A stretch of 5,652 bases of DNA from Armatimonadota bacterium. GTDB lineage: Bacteria; Armatimonadota; Fervidibacteria; Fervidibacterales; Fervidibacteraceae. The position numbers were made by a program, and so were the translations under genes. Shown piece after piece: positions 1 through 5,652 of the stretch (positions are counted from its first letter, which is position 1; each line of letters opens with the position of its first letter). The notes below the pieces were generated by a model. That model made no database searches, was not told the DNA's origin, and saw only the letters and a program-made list of their open reading frames with translations. Location: positions 1 through 5,652 of the forward strand of contig JANZZQ010000079.1 of the NCBI GenBank assembly GCA_026419315.1. Reading direction: 5' to 3'.

Positions 1-70
1 GTGTAACCTGGCACCAACGGATTTTGCAGCCCTCAAGGTGTTCAGCCACAATTCGGAACTTTCAGGGTGA
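1..70 (+). other. Left-edge stretch, possible 3' end of a rightward gene
   Basis: One forward frame is open from base 2 to a TGA at 68-70 and would encode about 22 residues (beginning CNLAPTDFAALK). It would converge on and overlap the last few bases of the leftward LmeA-like gene. The reverse strand is also open here in two frames, so the direction cannot be settled. I recognise no family in any reading and see no terminator hairpin. This marks the window edge and is not a confident gene. Confidence 0.15.
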
Positions 71-880
71 GAGGGCGAATTTCGCTGTGAGGTGAACTCC
101 CTTTGGCGTAACGGAGACCGTTTGCAATTGAACTTGAAGTGGCGCAAGGTCAAAACGGATTAAAGGGTTGAGTTGCTTGAAACGCTCCTGCAGCCATCCC
201 GCCGGCAAAGGGACAATTTCAGCGACAGTTGCTTGAACGAGTTTCCAGTGAATTTCGTTGTTGACGGGGAACAGTTCTGCGACGGCTTCAAAAGGGACGC
301 GAAGGACGGGAACTCCCGCCAACTCAATTCTCCACCTGCCCTCAAATTCAACGCTCCCGTTCCTAAGCCGAACCATCGCATCTTCAATCCCATACTTTGC
401 CGCATGCTCGGTTAGGTAGCGTTGAATTGAGCTGGCGACAATGAAACCCGATAGAGTTCCGGAAGCCGCAGAGACGAGGACAAGTCGCTTTTCTTGCAGG
501 GAGCTTTTCAAGTCAAAACGGACAGTTTGAGCCCGCGCTTGAAGTTCAGATATTGTCAACCCCTCGTAATTTGCCTCTCGGAGCAACAAAAAGACTTCCC
601 CTACCCTACCCTCTTTCTTGGCTTTGTCCACAAACCGGACAGGCAGCATTTCAAGCAACTCGCCACCGACAAAGGACAAACCCTCAATTTCGACCTTCAT
701 CTTTTTGAACTTGCCTTGCAAAGTTGGAAAGCCCGGAGAGCCCTCAAGTTCAACGTCAACGCTTTTCGCCGTGAGGGATTGCCGCATCGCCTTTTCAAGT
801 TCCCGTTCAACCCTATCGGGCGTCACTTGGGTGAAGAAGAGCAGGAGCAAAACTGCAACACCAATTGCAACTTTTTCCAT
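62..880 (-). CDS. LmeA-like (DUF2993) membrane-anchored lipid-binding protein
   Basis: A 272-residue protein. Residues about 4-19 are a hydrophobic stretch (VAIGVAVLLLLFF) after a single lysine, so it is a signal peptide or N-terminal membrane anchor and the rest should face the extracytoplasmic side. The remainder alternates beta-rich segments with amphipathic ones, including a DRVERELEKAMRQ helix, ELEGSPGFPTL and the 'YEGLTISELQARAQTVRFDL' region. This resembles the DUF2993/LmeA family, where 'GSPGFP' and 'VEIEGL' type motifs are typical. The characterised member, mycobacterial LmeA, is a periplasmic phospholipid-binding protein that affects lipomannan elongation; that role should not be transferred here. 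The ATG at 880 follows GGAGG (complement of 891-895) by 10 bases, which supports this start. It lies 120 bp downstream of ilvN on the same strand, behind a probable terminator, so it may have its own promoter, though I could not identify one. The family call rests on recognition by eye. Confidence 0.72.
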   Translation of the reverse strand: MEKVAIGVAVLLLLFFTQVTPDRVERELEKAMRQSLTAKSVDVELEGSPGFPTLQGKFKKMKVEIEGLSFVGGELLEMLPVRFVDKAKKEGRVGEVFLLLREANYEGLTISELQARAQTVRFDLKSSLQEKRLVLVSAASGTLSGFIVASSIQRYLTEHAAKYGIEDAMVRLRNGSVEFEGRWRIELAGVPVLRVPFEAVAELFPVNNEIHWKLVQATVAEIVPLPAGWLQERFKQLNPLIRFDLAPLQVQLQTVSVTPKGVHLTAKFALSP

Positions 881-937
881 TGCCCTGTCGCCTCCAAAGC
901 CCTTCCATCAATTGAGTGTTTGAAAGGGTTGGTGCCC

Positions 938-980
938 AAAAAGCAAGAAGGGACTTGGGTTGAAGAACGCCCCCTGTCCC
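938..980 (-). terminator. Probable intrinsic terminator downstream of ilvN
   Basis: Read on the reverse strand, GGGAC (980-976) pairs with GTCCC (954-950). After a small internal loop, GGG (974-972) pairs with CCC (959-957), leaving a loop of about 12 bases. The 3' side continues TTCTTGCTTTTT (949-938), a broken T-tract. It starts about 20 bases after the ilvN stop codon, the usual place for a Rho-independent terminator. The stem is interrupted and the T-tract contains a G and a C, so it may be leaky and let some transcription reach the LmeA-like gene. Confidence 0.45.
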
Positions 981-1000
981 TGCAGCAGGTGAAGCCTAAA

Positions 1001-1519
1001 TCACAAGCTTTTGCTCCCCCGCTCTAAGATGATTTTGCCCGTTCGGACGACTTCCCTGATACCGAAAGGACGAAGCAGTTCAATCAAAGCGTCAATTTTG
1101 TCGGAACTTCCAGTGATTTCAACGGTCATGGTGTCGGCGCCGACATCAACGATTGATGCCCGGAAGATTTCAACGAGTTGGATAACGTGAGGGCGCTGCT
1201 CCAACTCGCAATTGACCTTGACGAGCGCCAACTCCCGCTCGACAACGTCCTCACCTGTGTGGTCTTGAACCTTGATGACATCAATCAGTTTGTTCAGCTG
1301 CTTGGTGATTTGCTCGATGGTGTCGTCATCCCCGCCAACAACGATCGTCATGCGCGAAGTCTTGGGGTCATCGGTGATGTTGACTGCGAGGCTCTCAATG
1401 TTGAAACCTCTCCTCGCAAACAAGCCGGCAACGCGAGCTAAAACGCCTGGTCGGTTCTCAACGAGGACCGATAAAGTGTGCAATCGGTAACCCTGCTTGC
1501 GACCGTTGTTTGACGGCAT
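1001..1519 (-). CDS. ilvN: Acetolactate synthase small (regulatory) subunit
   Basis: The 172-residue protein is the regulatory subunit of acetohydroxyacid synthase, which activates the catalytic IlvB subunit and confers feedback inhibition in valine, leucine and isoleucine synthesis in the cytoplasm. An N-terminal ACT domain (about residues 11-85) carries the family signature LSVLVENRPGVLARVAGLF, then RRGFNIESLAV and DDPKTSRMTIVV. The C-terminal domain (about 90-165) has ERELALVKV, EIFRASIVDV and GIREVVRTG. Asn22, Gly25 and Asn40 align with E. coli IlvH Asn11, Gly14 and Asn29, positions where substitutions give valine resistance, so valine sensitivity is inferred. Length is typical of the family (about 160-175). 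The ATG at 1519 follows AAGGAGGG (complement of 1530-1537) by 10 bases. It is the first leftward gene after a divergent intergenic region. No ilvB adjoins it in the window, although the two genes are commonly adjacent. Confidence 0.96.
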   Translation of the reverse strand: MPSNNGRKQGYRLHTLSVLVENRPGVLARVAGLFARRGFNIESLAVNITDDPKTSRMTIVVGGDDDTIEQITKQLNKLIDVIKVQDHTGEDVVERELALVKVNCELEQRPHVIQLVEIFRASIVDVGADTMTVEITGSSDKIDALIELLRPFGIREVVRTGKIILERGSKSL

Positions 1520-1567
1520 TTCCTCAAATCCCTCCTTGAACGCAGTGATACGAGTGGGGCGAAAACC

Positions 1568-1576
1568 ATTTTAGCA
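1568..1576 (-). promoter_or_regulatory. Candidate extended -10 promoter for ilvN
   Basis: On the reverse strand this reads TGCTAAAAT, a TGn element directly before a TAAAAT hexamer that is one base from the TATAAT consensus. Transcription would start near 1560, giving a leader of about 40 bases ahead of the ilvN ATG with its AAGGAGGG site. No good -35 hexamer lies at 16-18 bp spacing (TTGCGA is present but 20 bp plus the TGn context away), which fits an extended -10 promoter. The leader is too short to hold a T-box or a classical attenuator. Confidence 0.35.
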
Positions 1577-1657
1577 CCATTCCCCGCCGCTCATCGCAAA
1601 CTTTTATGGCGTGAGTTAGGGGTAACTTCCGCTAAATTTTGGGTGAGGTGAGCGAAA

Positions 1658-2983
1658 GTGGCGAAGCCTAAGACCTTTGAAACTGAAATTGCGATTCTGT
1701 CAACCAGAAAGCACGGGTTGGATTTCATCCGCCGTAAACTGAAAAGGACGACCTTCGACCCTGATGCGATGGCTGAAGTTGAAGCGAAAGTTCGGGAGAT
1801 CATCTCTGCTGTCAGAAAACGAGGCGATGATGCCCTCGTTGAAATTGAAAGGCGAGTTGGTTGGAAGGAATGTTCGGTTGAGCGGCTCAAGGTCACTAAA
1901 GAGGAGATGGACGCCGCTTACGCATCTGTCCCAACACCACTTCTTGAAGCCCTTTGTCTTGCCCGCGACCGGCTCGAGAGGTTTCATCAGCAGCAGTTGC
2001 CTCGTTCGTGGTTCATTCATGAAGACGGCTCAATTTTGGGTGAGTTGTTTCACCCAATTGAACGTGTTGGCATTTATGTTCCTGGAGGCTTAGCTTCTTA
2101 CCCGTCAACGGTCTTGCACGTCGCAGTCCCGGCAAAAGTTGCGGGTGTGAAGGAGTTGTATGTCGTTACGCCACCTGACAAAGATGGCAAAATCGATTCC
2201 CTCGTCCTTGCAGCAGCACAATTGGTCGGTGTTGAAACCGTTTACCGAGTTGGTGGCGCTCACGCAATTGCAGCCCTTGCGTTTGGGACCAAAACAATCC
2301 CTAAGGTTGACAAAATCGCTGGCCCAAGCGGGATTTACCCTGTAGTCGCAAAAAGGTTGCTTTACGGCGTTGTCGGAATTGACTTGTTGCCAGGGCCAAG
2401 TGAAGTTGCAGTTATCGCCGATGAAACTGCACCGCCAGATTGGGTTGCCCTTGAGTTGCTCGCCCAAGCGGAACATGGTCCAGATTCAGTTGCGGTTTTG
2501 TTCACGCCTTCAGAGGAGTTGCTGAGAGAAACCGCTAAAAGCCTTTCCCGCTTTTTGAGAACATCGCGGCGACGGAAATATCTTGAACCTGCACTGAGGG
2601 AACATGGCGCCTTGGTTCTCACGCGGAACGTGGATGAAGCCATCATGTTGGCAAACGAACTCGCCTACGAACACGTCGCTTTGATGGTCGCCGAACCCAT
2701 GAGATTTGTTGGCAAGTTGAGGTATGCAGGTGCAATCTTCCTGGGACCACAAACCACGGTCGCATTCGGCGATTACTTGGCTGGACCAAGCCACGTATTG
2801 CCTACAGCCGGAACTGCTCGGTTCTCCTCGGGTTTGAGTGTCATGGATTTCATGGTCAGGTCATCGGTAGTTGGTCTTTCAAAGGAACAAGCGAAACTTT
2901 TCTCCGATGCCGCCGCAATGTTGGCCGATTCCGAAGGTTTGTTCGCACACGCCAAGGCACTGAGAGTTCGGCGGGGGAAGTGA
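1658..2983 (+). CDS. hisD: Histidinol dehydrogenase
   Basis: HisD is a zinc enzyme that oxidises L-histidinol through histidinal to L-histidine with two NAD+, the last two steps of histidine biosynthesis. The 441-residue length matches the family (about 430-440). Zinc ligands and catalytic residues are all recognisable. Gln270 and His273 (LAQAEHGPDS) correspond to E. coli Gln259 and His262. Glu338 and His339 (AYEHVALMV) correspond to the catalytic Glu326/His327. Asp372 (FGDYLAGPSHVLPT) corresponds to Asp360, and His431 (EGLFAHAKAL) to His419. The GIDLLPGPSEVAVIAD signature is present, with Pro where the family often has Ala before GPSE. The start is GTG, six bases after GAGGTGA (1645-1651), and gives an N-terminus about 11 residues longer than E. 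coli. It leads a rightward run with the HAD phosphatase (97-bp gap) and rapZ. No other his genes are in the window. Confidence 0.97.
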   Translation: MAKPKTFETEIAILSTRKHGLDFIRRKLKRTTFDPDAMAEVEAKVREIISAVRKRGDDALVEIERRVGWKECSVERLKVTKEEMDAAYASVPTPLLEALCLARDRLERFHQQQLPRSWFIHEDGSILGELFHPIERVGIYVPGGLASYPSTVLHVAVPAKVAGVKELYVVTPPDKDGKIDSLVLAAAQLVGVETVYRVGGAHAIAALAFGTKTIPKVDKIAGPSGIYPVVAKRLLYGVVGIDLLPGPSEVAVIADETAPPDWVALELLAQAEHGPDSVAVLFTPSEELLRETAKSLSRFLRTSRRRKYLEPALREHGALVLTRNVDEAIMLANELAYEHVALMVAEPMRFVGKLRYAGAIFLGPQTTVAFGDYLAGPSHVLPTAGTARFSSGLSVMDFMVRSSVVGLSKEQAKLFSDAAAMLADSEGLFAHAKALRVRRGK

Positions 2984-3065
2984 GACAACTGTCAACCTTG
3001 AAAACTTGTGTGCTTTTTGTGTTGCGTTTTTGTTGGCGTTGCGTCATCTTCTTGAGGGCAACGAT

Positions 3066-3073
3066 GGAGGGTG
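3066..3073 (+). promoter_or_regulatory. Ribosome binding site that fixes the HAD gene start
   Basis: GGAGGGTG lies 7 bases before the ATG at 3081. The same frame stays open upstream to a TTG at 3006, but no Shine-Dalgarno sequence precedes that TTG, and the 25 extra residues would place a hydrophobic stretch ahead of a cytosolic-type HAD fold. The ATG at 3081 is therefore the better start. Confidence 0.65.
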
Positions 3074-3080
3074 TCCGGCG

Positions 3081-4115
3081 ATGAGTTCTGAATTTGCCTC
3101 CCGAATGAAAGGGACATTGATGGTCCGACAAGAGCTTTTGGATTTGATCCCGAAGGTTGAAGCGCTGATTTTTGACATTGACGGTGTGCTCGTTGACGCT
3201 TCGGAAAGTTACAGGTTGGCTGTCTGCGAGGCTGTCAAGTTCTTCGTCCAACACGAACTGGGTTGGGTTGTGGATGCGCCTCCTTTGACACCCGATGAAG
3301 TTGATATGTTCAAGAGAGCAGGTGGCTTCAACAACGATTGGGATTTGACGCAAGCAGCCACCTTGTTTTTGCTGTTCAAAAGCCTGAAACACGGGATCAA
3401 ACAAATCAGCGCCCTCAAAAAGATGCGCCCTTCGTTGGAGGAGTTTCTCGCCAAGGTTTCAGCGGAAGGCGGAGGCTTGCCCATTGCCGAAAAAATTGTC
3501 ATTGACGAGCTTGAGTTGAGGCAGCGCCGTGACTTGGCAAGGCTGTGGAAGCGCCGTCTGCTCATTCAACTGGCGCAAGAGTTTTACGCCGGTCGCAAGT
3601 GGTGTGCCCGTTTGTTCGGGTTCGAGCCGCAATACGTTGACATTGAGGCTGGTTTCTTGGAACGGGAAAAAACTTTGATTGAACTCTCGCTGCTACCCAA
3701 AGGCGTGAAATTGGGCATCTTGACAGGAAGGGCAAAAAGGGAAACCAGGCTGGCGCTGGAACGCATCGGTTTGCTCCCGTTCATCCCCGAAGAATTTTGG
3801 GTAACCGACGACGACCCAATCCGCAAACCCGACCCGAAAGCGTTGACAGTTTTGACAGAAAAGTTAGGAGCAAGCTCCGCCATATACGTTGGTGACACGA
3901 TTGACGACCTGAGAATGGTCAACGAGTATAAGGCAAACGCTAACTTGAACGCTCCAACCGTATGGGCTTGCATGACTTTGACTGGACCGAACGGAGAAAA
4001 GAATCGCGGGTTCTTCCTCGAGCAAGGTGCTGATATAATTGCAACTGATGTCAACGCGCTGCTGGGCTACCTGAAACATGTTCGTGAGCGATGGGTTAAC
4101 AAAGGCAACAAGTAA
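3081..4115 (+). CDS. HAD-superfamily phosphatase, subfamily IA-like, large helical cap
   Basis: From the ATG at 3081 the protein has 344 residues, and all four HAD motifs are intact. Motif I is FDIDGVLVD with nucleophile Asp32 and Asp34. Motif II is ILTGR with Thr215. Motif III is RKPDPKA with Lys249. Motif IV is YVGDTIDD with Asp272, Asp275 and Asp276. It should be a Mg2+-dependent phosphatase acting through an aspartyl-phosphate, in the cytosol. A mostly helical insert of about 170 residues between motifs I and II marks it as C1-capped and is larger than most subfamily IA caps. The cap contains GGFNNDW (Asn84-Trp87), which I recall from the small clade modelled as HAD-SF-IA-hyp1 (TIGR01548) in cyanobacteria and haloarchaea; the substrate is unknown. 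It sits 97 bp after hisD and 46 bp before rapZ, probably in one operon. Histidinol-phosphate is a possible substrate by context only; sugar-phosphate or phosphoglycolate phosphatase activity is equally possible. Confidence 0.85.
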   Translation: MSSEFASRMKGTLMVRQELLDLIPKVEALIFDIDGVLVDASESYRLAVCEAVKFFVQHELGWVVDAPPLTPDEVDMFKRAGGFNNDWDLTQAATLFLLFKSLKHGIKQISALKKMRPSLEEFLAKVSAEGGGLPIAEKIVIDELELRQRRDLARLWKRRLLIQLAQEFYAGRKWCARLFGFEPQYVDIEAGFLEREKTLIELSLLPKGVKLGILTGRAKRETRLALERIGLLPFIPEEFWVTDDDPIRKPDPKALTVLTEKLGASSAIYVGDTIDDLRMVNEYKANANLNAPTVWACMTLTGPNGEKNRGFFLEQGADIIATDVNALLGYLKHVRERWVNKGNK

Positions 4116-4161
4116 GGGGGAGGGCAAAATTCTCGCCGGGTCGAAAGTGAGGTGATTTCGT

Positions 4162-5025
4162 GTGAATAGACCGGAACTGCTGGTCATTACGGGAATGTCA
4201 GGGGCAGGCAAAACCCTCGCCCTTCACGCGCTGGAGGATGCCGGCTACTTCTGCGTTGACAACCTTCCACCCAAACTCTTACCGACGTTGGTTGACCTTT
4301 GCGCCCACTCAAGTCAGCCCATCGTAAAGGTCGCTTTGGTCGCCGACGTCAGGGGCGGGGAGTTTTTCCGAGATTTGACGGAATCTATCAACCGATTGCG
4401 CAGCGAAGGCTACAATGTCCGAATCTTCTTTCTGGAAGCGAGTGACGATGTCTTGGTGCAAAGATACAAGGAAACCCGTCGCCGTCACCCTTTGTCAAAT
4501 AACGGTCGCGATTTGTTGCAAGCAATTCAAGCGGAGCGGGAGCAGTTGAGCGAAATCAGAGCGCTCGCTAACGAAGTCATTGATACATCCGGTCTGACGC
4601 CTCAACAACTCAGAGACGAGATTCTAAGGAGGCTTCAATTGGGCGATGGGACCGTAATGCAAGTGAAAATCGTCTCCTTCGGTTTCAAATACGGGGTGCC
4701 AGTTGATGCCGATTTGGTTTTTGATGTCCGATTCCTTCACAACCCAAATTACGAACCCGAACTTCGCCACTTGACCGGACAAGACAAGCGCGTGAAGGAA
4801 TTCGTTTTGAAGCACTTTGAGGCTCAAGAGTTCTTGAAGCGCCTGAGATCTTTGCTGGAATTCACCTTGCCTCTCTACCGGCGTGAGGGCAAGTCCTACT
4901 TGACAATCGCCGTCGGCTGCACTGGCGGGCGACACCGCTCCGTCACCCTGGCGGAAGCGATTGCGGAAATTGTGAAGGGGCAAGGCTACAATTGCACCGT
5001 CCTCCACCGCGACATAAACCGATGA
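4162..5025 (+). CDS. rapZ: RapZ/YvcJ-family nucleotide-binding protein (RNase adapter family)
   Basis: The 287-residue length is usual for the family. The N-terminal P-loop domain has Walker A GMSGAGKT (residues 11-18), YFCVDNLPP (29-37), and YKETRRRHPLS in the middle. The C-terminal domain has SFGFKYGVPVDADLVFDVRFL, LTGQDKRV and GCTGGRHRSV (252-261), the phosphate- and sugar-phosphate-sensing region of RapZ. E. coli RapZ senses glucosamine-6-phosphate and guides RNase E to the GlmZ small RNA; B. subtilis YvcJ binds and hydrolyses nucleotides and affects competence. Here the C-terminus ends HRDINR, lacking most of the KRK tail needed for RNA binding in E. coli, so GlmZ-type function is doubtful. 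The GTG start follows GAGGTGA (4149-4155) by six bases. It is the last gene of the rightward run; neither yvcK/whiA nor rpoN/ptsN is adjacent in the window. Confidence 0.95.
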   Translation: MNRPELLVITGMSGAGKTLALHALEDAGYFCVDNLPPKLLPTLVDLCAHSSQPIVKVALVADVRGGEFFRDLTESINRLRSEGYNVRIFFLEASDDVLVQRYKETRRRHPLSNNGRDLLQAIQAEREQLSEIRALANEVIDTSGLTPQQLRDEILRRLQLGDGTVMQVKIVSFGFKYGVPVDADLVFDVRFLHNPNYEPELRHLTGQDKRVKEFVLKHFEAQEFLKRLRSLLEFTLPLYRREGKSYLTIAVGCTGGRHRSVTLAEAIAEIVKGQGYNCTVLHRDINR

Positions 5026-5059
5026 GCAAAACAAACCCTTCAACGGAAAAATCGAAAAT

Positions 5060-5652
5060 TCAGAGCAAAGGCAGAATTTGGTCTTGAAGCGGCAAAGTCG
5101 TGATTTCAATTTGCCCCTCGTGAACAGCGACATTTATTTCCGTGCGAGTCCCAATTTCCGGACCGTAAACGCCGGGCTCAATTGTCACCAAAGTGCCGGG
5201 AACGAGAAGCCTCGTGTCGTGGGTTTCGTAATCGTCCAAGTTGACCCCGAACCCGTGAACTTCCGTGCCTAAACTGTGACCGGTTCGGTGAATGAAATCT
5301 TTGGCTCGCCCGTGCTTTGAGATAACTTGACGGGCAACAGCGTCTACTTCGCAACCTCTCACTGGCTCGCCCTTTTCCACCCGTTCCCTCAAAAACTCCA
5401 ACGCTGCATCTCTTGCTTCCTTGACAATTGCAAACTGTTCCTCAAACCTCGGTGGGACAGTGCTTCCCGTGTAGCCGCACCAAGTTATGTCGGCGTAGAT
5501 GGCTTTGGGCTCATCGGCGACTTTGCCGAAAATGTCCAGCAAAACGAAGTCGCCCCACCCGATTGGTGAGCTTCGTTCTTGAGTCGGGAGATAATGAGGG
5601 TTGGCGCTGTTGCCCATCACAGCCACAATGGGAGGGTGACTCGCTGTCAAGC
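5060..5652 (-). CDS. M24-family metallopeptidase (Xaa-Pro aminopeptidase-like), C-terminal part
   Basis: The gene runs off the right edge, so only about 196 C-terminal residues are visible and the true start lies outside. The TTG at 5650 is not a credible start: it falls inside the conserved 'PPIVAVMGNSANPHYLPT' strand of the pita-bread fold. Numbering from there, the five metal ligands are Asp39 (LLDIFG), Asp54 (ADITW), His125 (RTGHSLGTEVHG), Glu158 (TIEPGVYG) and Glu171 (TRTEINVAV), with His19 and His132 at the usual substrate-binding positions. It should be a dinuclear-metal aminopeptidase or dipeptidase removing residues from peptides, often before proline; which one cannot be told without the N-terminal domain. 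The Asp39-Asp54 spacing is 15 residues, against 11 in methionine aminopeptidase. It converges on rapZ with stops 34 bp apart, and I see no clear terminator hairpin between them. Confidence 0.92.
   Translation of the reverse strand, partial: LTASHPPIVAVMGNSANPHYLPTQERSSPIGWGDFVLLDIFGKVADEPKAIYADITWCGYTGSTVPPRFEEQFAIVKEARDAALEFLRERVEKGEPVRGCEVDAVARQVISKHGRAKDFIHRTGHSLGTEVHGFGVNLDDYETHDTRLLVPGTLVTIEPGVYGPEIGTRTEINVAVHEGQIEITTLPLQDQILPLL

Noticed and set aside
494..1027. A 177-codon open frame on the + strand across the LmeA-like and ilvN 3' ends
   Set aside because: It lies antisense to two recognisable genes, starts at TTG without a ribosome binding site, and its product resembles no family.
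1601..1640. Possible hisD promoter using TAAATT at 1633-1638
   Set aside because: No acceptable -35 element is present at normal spacing, and the predicted start would fall inside the Shine-Dalgarno site.
3006..3080. TTG start at 3006 giving the HAD protein a hydrophobic N-terminal extension that could mimic a signal peptide
   Set aside because: No Shine-Dalgarno precedes the TTG, whereas GGAGGGTG sits properly before the ATG at 3081; HAD enzymes of this type are cytosolic.
2984..3080. Terminator or new promoter between hisD and the HAD gene
   Set aside because: The only inverted repeat (GACA-AC-TGTC at 2984-2993) has a two-base loop and no adjacent T-tract; TTGAAA at 2998-3003 has no matching -10.
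2856..3404. A 182-codon open frame on the - strand spanning the hisD-HAD gap
   Set aside because: It is antisense to well-supported hisD and HAD coding sequence, and its translation shows no domain.
5026..5059. Bidirectional terminator between rapZ and the M24 gene
   Set aside because: The 34-bp gap is A-rich on the + strand but contains no stem of useful length.
1..5652. CRISPR arrays, insertion-sequence ends, tRNA or rRNA genes, and long repeats
   Set aside because: Reading both strands, I found no regularly spaced repeats, no terminal inverted repeats with target duplication, and no RNA gene signatures.

Overview
This looks like an ordinary bacterial chromosomal segment. Six protein-coding genes are packed with short gaps, and two start codons are GTG behind purine-rich Shine-Dalgarno sites. 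The gene content (hisD, ilvN, rapZ, an LmeA/DUF2993-like protein, a HAD phosphatase and an M24 peptidase) is housekeeping. I see no mobile element, CRISPR array, RNA gene or sign of recent transfer. The gene order does not match the proteobacterial rpoN-hpf-ptsN-rapZ cluster or the Firmicute/Actinobacterial rapZ-yvcK-whiA cluster. With moderate GC and protein sequences distant from E. coli and Bacillus, this suggests a less-studied phylum. An Armatimonadota-like thermophile is my guess, at low confidence.

Layout: the left part is transcribed leftward. ilvN (acetolactate synthase regulatory subunit, 1519 to 1001) comes first. A likely intrinsic terminator follows at about 938-980, then an LmeA-like membrane-anchored lipid-binding protein (880 to 62). 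A 138-bp divergent region (1520-1657) separates ilvN from the rightward genes. These are hisD (1658-2983), a HAD-family phosphatase (3081-4115) and rapZ (4162-5025), with gaps of 97 and 46 bp and no visible terminator between them, so they plausibly form one operon. The right edge holds the C-terminal catalytic part of an M24 metallopeptidase, transcribed leftward and convergent with rapZ (stops 34 bp apart).

Functionally, hisD catalyses the last two steps of histidine synthesis. The HAD phosphatase behind it belongs to an NNDW-containing clade of unknown substrate and could supply the preceding histidinol-phosphate phosphatase step. That is the most testable hypothesis here. ilvN keeps the valine-binding residues of its family but has no ilvB beside it in this window. 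RapZ keeps its nucleotide-binding and C-terminal phosphate-binding motifs but lacks most of the basic tail that E. coli RapZ uses to bind small RNAs. I did not find a convincing new multi-gene system.
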